DNA of 64,000 nt from Brachynemurus nebulosus (Eukaryota > Arthropoda > Insecta > Neuroptera > Myrmeleontidae). Both the position numbers and the translations under genes were made by a program. The stretch is taken from assembly GCA_035578155.1 (NCBI GenBank), contig JAPWDM010000013.1, forward strand, positions 6,287,527 to 6,351,526. Direction: 5' to 3'. The notes below the pieces were generated by a model. That model searched no databases and was not told where the DNA came from. It saw only the letters and a program-made list of their open reading frames with translations. Below, one piece after another: positions 54,471 through 64,000 of the stretch; position 1 is the stretch's first letter; the number at the start of each line of letters is the position of its first letter.

Positions 54471-55104
54471 TAACATTCTGTATTGTACACCGATTCTAAA
54501 ACTATGTCCAACACTACAGGGGGTTCACACCTTCTTAAACAATATCACTGCGCCATCTAAATATTATTTTGTTTGCCAGCCGTCTACCTTTACCGATCCA
54601 TATACATCTATAGGTGAAACGGAGAATTATTTAGATAGATGAATTTGGTTCAAGCTAAACTAAAAACTGACCACCTATTGTGCGATGGTATGGACATCCT
54701 GGCGCGTGCGAAAACCCAACTATAACAAAAAAAGTTATTTACTAACAGAAAAAGTTTTAAAAATAACGAATTAAATTTTTTGCGTTGTTGTTTTTCCTAG
54801 TTTGTACGGGAAATTGAATATGTCGATCCGAGGAAACGCAGTTTCAAAATGTAATTTAATTTTTTTGTTTCACGTATTTAGTTTTATTTATTTAATTATT
54901 AACTTTGTTAGGCCGGGAAAATACGTTCAGGAAAAGCACAGTTGACAATAGTGTAAAAATTTTTGAAGCTGACAATTTGCTAAACAAGATCGTTTTCACT
55001 CCTGATATCCTATTTGAATTCATTAAGTCATAGATTACAGCAATTGTCTGCAAAAAAATTTTTGAATACCAAGGAGAAACACAATGTGGGACACTTAATT
55101 AAAG
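54471..55104. other. No gene seen
   Basis: AT-rich spacer. Confidence 0.4.
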
Positions 55105-55480
55105 GACCCCTGTCGCAGCATCCTGCATAGCATAGCGAAATTCCGTTTATAAAATATTCGTTTTTCTCGGAAACCAGTTTACATAGAATGATAGTTTAAA
55201 AACTTTTTTTATGTAATTTTTCTTCCTCTTTCTATTGGTTTAAAAAAATGTCGGAAAAACTTTTGAATAAGTGGAAATTTTGACAAAAAACTAATTTTTT
55301 TCACGAACAAAAACCATGTTCCGGGCATCGGACGTGTCTGGCTAACGAACCTGTCCAACGGTTTGGGATTTCCAACACTTATACCAAATTTCGTAAGCCA
55401 AGGACATTTCGTTCGAGAGTTATCGTGCAGACACATATATACATATAGGTATACACAAATAGGCAGACACGTATATATAC
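55105..55480 (+). repeat. Family A, copy 5, ending in a microsatellite-like tract
   Basis: Begins GACCCCTGTCGCAGCATCC and follows the family to TTTCGTTCGAGAGTTATCGT, then passes into ACACATATATACATATAGG and is lost. The 75-codon minus frame (55209-55436) belongs to it. Confidence 0.85.
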
Positions 55481-55682
55481 AAATTCACTAAAATTAAATA
55501 AATAAAAATATACCTACATAAATAAATAAAAAGAAAGTTTATTTTGTTCTATTGACATTTCACTGTAAGGAACCCTAATTGTGCGATATACTCGCTTTTG
55601 GCAATTTTTTTTGTCAGCTCCTCTGACATAACTCATATGGTTTAATATTAATAGATTTGAGAGTTACTTTATGGTATTCCAT
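55481..55682. other. No gene seen
   Basis: AT-rich spacer. Confidence 0.4.
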
Positions 55683-55790
55683 ATTTGTAAATAATAAACA
55701 AATATTTTACTTTTCAAAATACCACTTTTATTTTTGGAACTGTGACAATATTATTTCGAAGTTAGTTCATTTTCAAACAGAATAACAATG
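55683..55790. repeat. Half copy of the 38.1-kb foldback
   Basis: AATAATAAACAAATATTTTA, ACCACTTTTATTTTTGGAAC, TGTGACAATATTATTTCGA and TTCATTTTCAAACAG match one arm and the loop of the repeat at 38105-38300. Confidence 0.7.
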
Positions 55791-57741
55791 TGGTTTACTT
55801 TTGAAAGCTTTTACAGACCTTTCTGAATTTTTATGCTGTTTAAAATCTATATGCACGTTGAAAGAATGCACAAATTCCAAACATTTAAAAAAAATCTTAC
55901 AATTATTTTAAAAATAATTTTTATTGGCCATAATATTATAAACAGTCATTTCTATAATTTTGTAAACAAACTGTTATGTAACCGTTAACTTCACATTATC
56001 TAAAAGTCGATATGTTCTCTAATAAAAGCAGAGGAGTAATATGCCAAAACACAATTTATATTTGATTTAATTTTGGGAAGGTTATCTCTGTTTTTGGAAA
56101 AGCAATCTATTTTATTTACGTCATCTCGATCATAGGTAAACACGACAAAGATGGACAAAAGTTTTCGTTAGTAAATTTAACTGAATTCGAAACCATAGTA
56201 ACGAAATCTATTTATGGATAATAAAACAAGGAAAAATTTTATGATAATCATACCGAACCGAATTTCGATATCATCAATAGAAGATGACTTCAGTGGTGGC
56301 CTAACGGAGACTGAATTTTGAAATTTGGTGTCGTTTTGGAGTTACCTGTCCCTAAAATTAACAACTTTTTTAGATAAACATAAAGTAAAATTATATATTA
56401 ATTGTAGGTACTATTGTCATTCAGACTGAAAAAGCTATCTTTTAAATTAACTCTGACAATTACATTCAAATTGTACTTTATTTGCGGATTCAAAATGGAT
56501 CTGTTAGAGCTGTCAAATGGGTCAGTAATGTTAATTGAATAATTTACACCATCGGTTTTCGGTAACTCAGTTCCCTAAAATCAATTTAACGATAAGAATT
56601 TATTGTCAGTTATAATAAAAACACGACAGCACAGTAAAAGTGCTTTTGAATTGTAGACAATAAATTTTCGTTAGAGACAAATTTATTCCGAAAAATACAA
56701 ACTTCTAGTGTCCCTAATAACAAGTGAAAAATTTTCCAAATTATCCAACGAGTTTCTGATAATACGTAACATTTTGCACGTCCATTAGTATTCGAAAACG
56801 TATTGAAAGCCAAAAAACGTTTTAATGCAACACTCCTCAGGTTTCTCTATTACATAATGATCTTTACACAGAACAATTGTCAAGAAGTTTTACCGATATC
56901 GGTTGAAGAACTGGTACGTATGCTGAAGAAAAGAATAAGCAAAGAATAATAATAATGACGGATAAAGCATAAAACTTTTGTAAATTTTCATAAAAGATTA
57001 TTTACGTTACCATAACGTGATATCATAGCCCATAATATAGCAAGCGCTAAACAGACAGGCTAACTAACCATTGCAACGAGCGAAGACGAACGGACGAACA
57101 GATCAAGCCAAGCTACCATGGATCTTTATATTCTTTTCTATATTTGGCTTTGTAATATTTTAAATAGGAGGAACAAAAGTCATTCTCTCTGTAGACTTTA
57201 TTATAAAATACATCCATACACTACTGACTGACATAAGAAATAGATATATAGTTAAAAATTTGTAAAATGAACCTCATTTGTGGTTTAAATTTATTTTCTC
57301 TATTCCTTTTTTTTTTTTTGAACAAAAACGACGTATAAAAGTCAATAATAAACTATTGTATGAATTAGGTAGGGTAGATGTACCAACATTTGTATTTTTA
57401 CGAACGTGTCACCTTGGTTTTGCTTATATTCATATCTGGAAAATGAAATTATGAGATTTCGGTAGGTTTTCTTGAGTAACAGAAGTAATTCCTGCGTTAC
57501 TTATAGTTTAATTTGGTCAGTATAAACCACGGAGTAATGGAGACACAGCAACTATCTCTATCATGAAATCTGCAGTGTGCATTTTTGTGTACCTAAGGCT
57601 ACTAAGTAGTCACTCGCTCAGTGGCACTCACTGAGTGTAGGTCAGTCAGAAAACAATGGATTTGATTGTTATGTTGGTTGTGTTGGCATTGTTACATCCT
57701 CACACATAGAGTTGTGGTATTACACATACGTATGCGGCACG
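55791..57741. other. No gene seen
   Basis: About 2 kb of AT-rich sequence; the 67-codon minus frame at 56610-56813 has no recognisable features. Confidence 0.35.
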
Positions 57742-57751
57742 GTCACGTGAC
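57742..57751. promoter_or_regulatory. GTCACGTGAC palindrome (E-box / CLEAR-type site)
   Basis: Exact 10-base palindrome with a CACGTG core, the preferred site of bHLH-ZIP factors of the MITF/TFEB/USF kind. It lies in a locally GC-richer stretch (57580-57800) that also contains several TCAGT initiator-like words. No gene start is visible nearby, so function is only possible. Confidence 0.25.
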
Positions 57752-58309
57752 TGCCACCACTATCTTCGATTACGCACACATATACATAGTTTAGCGCGTC
57801 AATACAAAGTAAACACCGTGCACGTATATAACATATTTTCTATCTCTTACTGGTTACACTGGTTCCAGTAGTATAGAGATAGATATGTTGTCTCTGCTTA
57901 CTCTGTGGTATAAACCAAGAAAGCAGCCAAGTAGAATGCTTTTCTTCCATTTGATTTAAATTAGAGATGTATACCGGCTAGAGGTCTAGCCGATATAACT
58001 TTAATTTAAATATATTACAATCTTTTTACAGAGTTCTAATTTTATTTCCGAAAAAGCCAGCTTTTGTAGATCAGGAATAGTTAAACTTTTCAAAAGTGAA
58101 AGAATTTCTGGAAATGGTGGAATAAATCTTGGGCTTACCGATTAAAATATAAATAATACTGTTTAAAGTCCGTTCTTTGGACGTATTTATCACATGGAAA
58201 TCACTTTATAATTATATCCTATTATGTTCATATGGTAGAAAATCAATCTGACTAGCTACCTGACGTGGAAACAAACTGTGCCCGTGACGTAATCCGCAAG
58301 GCATCTTGG
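57752..58309. other. No gene seen
   Basis: AT-rich; a small palindrome GGCTAGAGGTCTAGCC near 57977-57992. Confidence 0.4.
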
Positions 58310-58500
58310 CATATAACCACTGGGAAATATAAAATTATATTTATCTAGATTTTTCCCGTGGGTAGAATATATATCTTCTCGCAGTAAAAAATATCTTATG
58401 TGTTGGTTGGCCCAGATAATATAATTCCCACCGTCACACGAAATTTCATAAAAATCCCTCCAGTGATTTTTGCATGATGCTTGCGCAAATAAACACACAT
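58310..58500 (+). repeat. Decayed insect dispersed repeat (same type as 11225-11405)
   Basis: GATTTTTCCCGTGGGTAGA, AAAATATCTTATGTGTTGG, CCCAGATAATATAATTCCC, CACACGAAATTTCATAAAA and CCTCCAGTGATTTTTGCATG follow the known order of a widespread insect repeat. The two minus-strand frames (58256-58614) are its reverse translation. Confidence 0.6.
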
Positions 58501-59010
58501 TCGATAGACAAAAAATTCAAAATTTGTTTCGCTATAGTTTAATCGTAACATGTGTTGATAAATCAGATTATAATTTATTCTAGGATTTTCAAGCTTAATA
58601 ACTGCTATCTTCATGTAGAAAGACGTATCTAATTATTTGGTGTCTTTACCCCATTCACCTTATCGAGTCAATTTTTTCCATGTGTGTTCCTATAGATCAT
58701 TTTTATTCTCATTGTGTTAGCAAAAATGTAGGTAAATATAAGAAACCTCTTTTTTTTGTAACCTATAATATATAATATTTGCGTATTTTAGAAACACACC
58801 TATCCCAAGTTACCATAGTGTTGGTACGCTTACAATATCGAAAATGATTAATGGCACCTTATTGAAAAAAATCAAAAATATTTTGACACAATATTGACTA
58901 TTGAATATACCAGACCACTGTTACCTTTTCTCGTCTTATGATACCCAAGGTCTTTTTGCGGGATGACATCGGTATCTACCTCAACATTTAATTTATGTTT
59001 TTATAATTGA
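58501..59010. other. No gene seen
   Basis: AT-rich spacer. Confidence 0.4.
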
Positions 59011-59012
59011 TA

Positions 59013-60079
59013 CACTGAGAAAAAATTACAGTAAAAATTACGGAGCTGTCTCCGATAAACCAGGCTCAAGTAACCAGTCGGTAGGAAATTATCAAACAAA
59101 AATATAAAAAATGCCTTTCAAACATTATTTTTTACGATTCATTTGAAAATTGTTCCTGTACAGCTTAAGAATTTTTCCTATACTGCTCCGTAAAATTTGA
59201 TGGGCTAGTAAAATTTCAAGCGAATACCAGGAAAATTTACTTAATTTGTGTTAAATTATACTAGACACAGAAGAATTTTTACGGAGCCACATTGTAAATT
59301 TTACTATAATTTGACGCTATTTGTTATCTCTATTTTCACCTTGAAACCTGTCTTTCAGCATCTCTCTCACACAAGCATCGCAGCAACGTAACGCTAGAGG
59401 ACAAGCACATACCTAACTGCTCTGGCACGCGTAACTGTCCGCACTAAACCAAGGTCATTTTGAATACGGCTTCTATTGCAGACAGACAACTAACTTATTG
59501 TTGTGTGTGCCTTGTATGTGATGTGTACCATGAGTGTTATCATTTTTTTTCTGTTTTTTGTTATAATAAACTATTGAATGGACTTTACATTTATTTTAAA
59601 GCAAAGAATTGTTATTTGAGTTTCATGAAAATCGCATTATTTTATTATTGATAAAGAACTAATAATTAAGATATAACAATTAAGATTATTATATGTATTG
59701 ATGTTTATTGAAACATGTTTTTCTACAAATAATAAAAAACCACAGAACATTTATTCAATATTAATAAATTGATTTTAATCCTCACCCTTCTAACAATATC
59801 TTTTAAACTATTTTAATTCAATTATTTATTAATAAATAGAAAAAAAAACCTTATAAATAATACGGTAAAAGAGTAGAATTTTTCCTGTACAGCGCCGAAA
59901 TTTTTACGGAGTCACAGTGTAATTTTTACTGTGCAGTTAAATTTTACGGAGCCATAGAGTAATTTTTACTATACTCATCGTACTTTCTCCTTTGCCTGTC
60001 ACTTATGCCCGCATTACCAGAGAACTCCGTAATTTTTTACTGGTTTCCGTAAAAATTACCGTATTTTTTTTTTTCAGTG
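59013..60079. mobile_element. Mariner-like TIR element (1067 bp) with repeated TTTTTACGGAG words
   Basis: Left end CACTGAGAAAAAATTACAGT, right end TTTTTTTTTTCAGTG, each flanked by TA (59011-59012, 60080-60081). The words TTTTTACGGAG(C/T)CAC and GTAATTTTTAC recur at least six times in both orientations near both ends. The 59330-59640 interior is unrelated sequence that includes a 63-codon frame without recognisable domain. Confidence 0.72.
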
Positions 60080-60081
60080 TA

Positions 60082-62228
60082 GTTTTAAAACAGTAAATTT
60101 ACATATATGCTAAATATTGGTACGGAACATTAGAATAATATTTGGCGCATCTTTAAAATTTTGGTGATACTGCAGATAAATTTACCAAGAAAATTTGGTG
60201 CTTTGCAAAAATGGTCAATAGAAAATTTGATTCTATGATGCCCCTAAATATTTCTTCAAACATTTTTCTTTCAGTTTGATATCACGTTTGATCATATTAT
60301 CGCATAATTTATACAAAAAATATAGATATAAGGTTGCAAACAGCATTTCAATAGTATAAATAAATAAATATGATACGGCAATCTCTTACGAGTATAGTAT
60401 TTCGAATACAAAATCGTATATATAAAATTTAATCTTATTTCTCTGAACTTTACAATTCACATGGTCGATTAATTTTTGTCAAAATATTACCTACTACATA
60501 CAGTAACGAATCTCCTATATACATCAATATGTATTTTCGATTTTTAAAATGTCGTCTTATGGCAGTACGGCTTGTGTCATAAATAATATAATAAGAATCG
60601 TTTCGAATTTTTAGCCAATATTTATATAAAGTGTTTAGATTGAAACCGTTGATTGTGTAGGATTGTAGTGTATTATGTTCAGATTTAGTTGGTTATGTTA
60701 AAAGTCAACGCTATACACATTAAAATTTAAGTCCGAACTTAATTATGAGAAAGAAAAAAAAAAACACACACACATTTTTAAAGATAATATGTTCCATAAG
60801 GTGTTAAAAATATACTGCTAAAATTTTATTTAAAAAAAAAAAATCAAAAAGTTATGGGCATTTTAGTGCACGCACTTTACTATAATTCAATTATTTAAAT
60901 AAAAAATTTCAAATGCTTTTTTCTCGAAAGTACGTTTTTCGACATGGTTTCTCATGTATCTCAAGAAGTTTTCAAGATATCGACATAAATCAAAGTGCAT
61001 ATTATTCCTCGATACCGTCATTTTGGCAGGAACTAGAATCTTTTGATTCCGTAATATATTTTCAAAATGGCGGCTATTTATAGTCGAGAAAAAGCGGTGA
61101 TTGTTGAAAATTTGTTTTCAAAATGGATTTCTCGCTGGTTTTTTATTTTTTTCTTAGATCCTAGTTAGTGCCATGACTGTATCTGTATATTTTCAGAAAA
61201 TTCTTGATTTTTTGATTTTGATTCACTGGGGATTTCAGAACGCGAGGAACCATCAAGGTGGGAAAATCTCGCAGTGTAGTTTTCAAAGCCATTTATACGC
61301 AGCTCATTATTGAATTTTGCTTTAAAAAATGTTTTTTGTAATCTCATAAAGTATTTATCTGTATATATAAACAATAAAAAAAGTCGATTTTTTATGTTTT
61401 TTTGACGAATCTCCCCTTAAACAGCTATGAATGTCATGCGCGAAGGCTGAATGTTTGAGATGAAGTCTGACATGGTGAATAATACGTTTTATTAGACAGA
61501 AAAATTTTAATACGTAAATAACATCAAAGAGTTTTACTTATAAAAACAAAAAAATTGAAGGTGTTATGTAAGGTAAGTTTCTTTAAAATTTTTACCGATT
61601 AAACTTAAACTTTTAATTTTAATTGTCCAGCTTGAATTGTCTTAATAAAATTGAAACACAATGTACGCCCATGAAAACTATTACACAAAATATTTATAGA
61701 TGGCAGTCGAATCAGTCAATACATACATACACATGTATAATAGTATCCAAAAGAAAAAAGCACTAATAGTTTTTATTATATACGTGTCGGTCTGGGCACG
61801 CTTTTAATATCTGGTGATATTTTATAAAATTTTATGTCCAATTTTATATATAATATGATATCGTAGCACAAGTCACAACGATCAAAAATATGGAACAATG
61901 TCAATTCAATCATTCAATTCACATATATTCAGATAAAAATCAATGATCCGCGGATTAATTTTTCTATTTTGTTTCTAGTTTATGTCGGGAAATTATTAAA
62001 AATTGTTATTATTATATTCGAAAAAAATTTTGATAAGGATAACTGTACTTCAGTTATTCAAACGTTTCACTCATCAACTGTATTGTAAACAACATATCCT
62101 TGTAAGATCTATAAAATTTATGTAGCAGGCCTGGGAAGATATGTCTAGCTGAACTAAATTTGACGGCTAGACAATTTCCAAATTGTTAAACAATTATATT
62201 TTATTTAATATTTATATAGAAATATTAT

Positions 62229-62235
<7 letters not shown>
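60082..62235. other. No gene seen
   Basis: AT-rich. Phrases near 60925-61130 (CTCGAAAGTACGTTTTTCGA, TCAAAATGGCGGCTATTTA) look like decayed repeat sequence. The 69-codon minus frame at 61165-61374 has no recognisable domain. Confidence 0.35.

Positions 62236-62312
<77 letters not shown>
62236..62312. repeat. (TA)n microsatellite
   Basis: About 38 TA units. The YIYIYI frame across it is not a gene. Confidence 0.97.
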
Positions 62313-62314
<2 letters not shown>

Positions 62315-62477
62315 CTGTGTGAGTTTTTGAATAGTTTCTATTTTTATTGCAACCAAACCGTTGACTTAATCGAAAAATTCTTCAAATAAGAGTTGTAGAT
62401 ATCGACGGGGGCAACCGGGAGCTTTATAGCTCTTATGGTTTTCGAGCTATGATACAAACTTTTAGATTTTTAAATGA

Positions 62478-62480
<3 letters not shown>

Positions 62481-62551
<71 letters not shown>
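62481..62551. repeat. (TA)n microsatellite
   Basis: About 35 uninterrupted TA units after AATGACAC. Confidence 0.97.
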
Positions 62552-62554
<3 letters not shown>

Positions 62555-62816
62555 GATAAAACGGATCTAATGCATCATTTAAAAACACGAATGTGCAAAA
62601 AAAAATTTTTACTCAAGTTTAATTTTTTAATTTTTCTTTAATTTATCAGTTAGGTAGTAAAAATATGTAAATGTACTTGAGGCTACTTCAACCGATAGTG
62701 TTCTGGTTGGTTATATTTCAATTACATCCAAGAAAAGAATCATTTCCAGTACCATTTCTATCATAAAAATTTGGTTATAATAAAAATAATAATGGCAACT
62801 CTCAAAAAACTCACAT

Positions 62817-62818
<2 letters not shown>

Positions 62819-62871
<53 letters not shown>
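62819..62871. repeat. (TA)n microsatellite
   Basis: About 26 uninterrupted TA units after CACATGG. Confidence 0.97.
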
Positions 62872-62873
<2 letters not shown>

Positions 62874-64000
62874 GATTTTGGTTTTCTGAAAGATCTTCAA
62901 AAATATATAACTAAAAGGAAATTATAATGAAAACGGTGGGAATAATTCGAGGTTACAAGAATTCTATTTTAAAGTCAAGAATTACTTTTAAAGTTTCGGT
63001 TACTGCTTAAGAAAGTGTCGATATATATCTGAATTATATGATCGATCAAGTGGTCCGAAAACGATATTTCATATTACACGACCAAATGTTATTCCAACTA
63101 ATAGTGGAAAGAATTCCAGGCTACAAAGATTTTACTTAAAGAACTACTGAAACGCTGCTCCAGGTAATAATAATTTTAGAAACAAAATTGAAACCTGTGA
63201 GATTACCTGTCTTTGAGCCTTCCACGAAAAACGAAGATATTACAACAATTTTTAAATGTTTCTGTGAAATCCACATTCACACCATGTGTACAACCAAGAG
63301 GCCAAAATACTCCTGTCAAGTGAAACCATTTATATTTCAGTTGACATTAACACTATTGAAAATTGATTTTTTTATTAAATTATTAAAAAAATAAAAATAT
63401 TAGTAACTTTTTTTTTTTTATTAAACTAAAACTGACAATTTTTTGCGATTACCTACGTAATCATTTTTTTGTATCAATGATCTGAAAAATCACGAAAAAT
63501 CATTTTTATTTATTCACCATAAATATTTGATGGCTTTCTGTTTACTAATTTGGAAACAAGAATTTAGAATCTAAAAACATAATAATTTGCTGGGAAGACT
63601 ACTAAAGTATAGTGGACACACTGGAAACATTTTTGAAATACGAAAATTCTTTCCGTCCAAATTAAAAAATTTTACACGCATTTTACGTATTCCCGAACAA
63701 TTTTGATTTCATATTTGTCTTTCGGCCAGTCGGTCTGTTCTTCTATAAGTTCGCAGTTCCCACCAAATAGCAGCACAACTTTGAAACTGTTTAATAGCTT
63801 TTGATCAAATTTTTAGAAATTTTGCTTAATAATTTTGACTCCTACATAGCCTTCTACGAATTCCAATGCAGTTGGAGTACTTTGTTCAAATTTTGCGAAT
63901 ATTTGGCAGTTAAACCGTATACGGTTCCCTATAAATTTCAATACAACTAGAGTAATGGTAGTTACTATTTATGTGCAAATGTATAATTACACAGGCCTAC
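62872..64000. other. No gene seen
   Basis: AT-rich. 63715-63960 holds GGCCAGTCGGTCTGTTCTTC and two similar phrases (CTACGAATTCCAATGCAGTTGG near 63856 and CTATAAATTTCAATACAACT near 63930) that look like diverged tandem copies of one unit. The 68-codon frame 63188-63394 is featureless. Confidence 0.35.

Noticed and set aside
58256..58614. Two overlapping minus-strand frames of 72 and 80 codons
   Set aside because: They translate a dispersed insect repeat in reverse; no protein features.
1..64000. CRISPR arrays, prophage, bacterial operons or plasmid features
   Set aside because: No regularly spaced direct repeats with unique spacers, no bacterial gene density or Shine-Dalgarno-led frames. The window is eukaryotic.
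1..64000. Endogenous viral sequences
   Set aside because: I found no frame with recognisable viral polymerase, capsid, gag or env features.

Overview
This is AT-rich animal nuclear DNA, most likely from an insect or another arthropod. The signs are long (TA)n tracts, intron-free tRNA-Ala genes with Pol III terminators, a dense mix of hAT-, Tc1/mariner/pogo- and Harbinger-like miniature elements, a tRNA-derived SINE head, and decayed pieces of dispersed repeats that resemble families common in insects. I cannot name the species. There are no operons, ribosome-binding sites or bacterial/phage genes. I do not recognise a single intact protein-coding gene. Nearly all open frames are short, AT-driven and cut across repeat boundaries.

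Layout. 0-8 kb: a TGAGTGA-motif repeat, a 1.2-kb TIR element, a 0.9-kb TA-flanked TIR element (4228-5121), two small hAT MITEs with 8-bp target duplications (5763-5988, 6533-6675) and a decayed retroelement tail. 8-23 kb: the first three copies of a seven-copy ~450-bp dispersed repeat ('family A'), a 1.6-kb Tc1-like element without transposase (9312-10897), several MITEs, an inverted repeat whose arms carry a hammerhead-ribozyme-like core (about 15.5-15.86 kb), and a 0.9-kb pogo-like element (21657-22553) that keeps a frameshifted PHD-like transposase tail. 23-33 kb: AT-rich filler, a TIR element at 25638-26433, a (TA)n tract next to two oppositely oriented hAT MITEs separated by the same 8-bp target word, and a full-length hAT element (32132-32872) with a family A copy nested inside it. 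33-46 kb: an inverted pair of a ~0.5-kb repeat; a 1056-bp element with ~330-bp TIRs that encloses the broken C-terminus of a CXC/TCR-like protein (34437-35492); a long foldback at 38.15 kb; more family A copies; a Harbinger-like MITE; and a hAT element nested in another TIR element (45185-46432). 49.3-50.1 kb: four tandem tRNA-Ala(CGC) genes in an A-B-A-B array, the only clearly functional genes in the window. 50.7-55.5 kb: two hAT MITEs whose body is expanded CTTGGT hexamer, a Harbinger-like MITE, a SINE head and a possible cysteine-rich exon on the minus strand. 55-64 kb: a 1.07-kb TIR element, retroelement tails and three long (TA)n tracts within 650 bp.

Functionally, only the tRNA cluster can be assigned a cellular job (alanyl-tRNA supply). 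The rest reads as intergenic or intronic DNA built by successive rounds of non-autonomous transposon insertion, several of them datable relative to each other by nesting. Three weak candidate exons (11853-12074 +, 16174-16443 +, 51644-52012 -) are listed at low confidence because nothing in them is recognisable.
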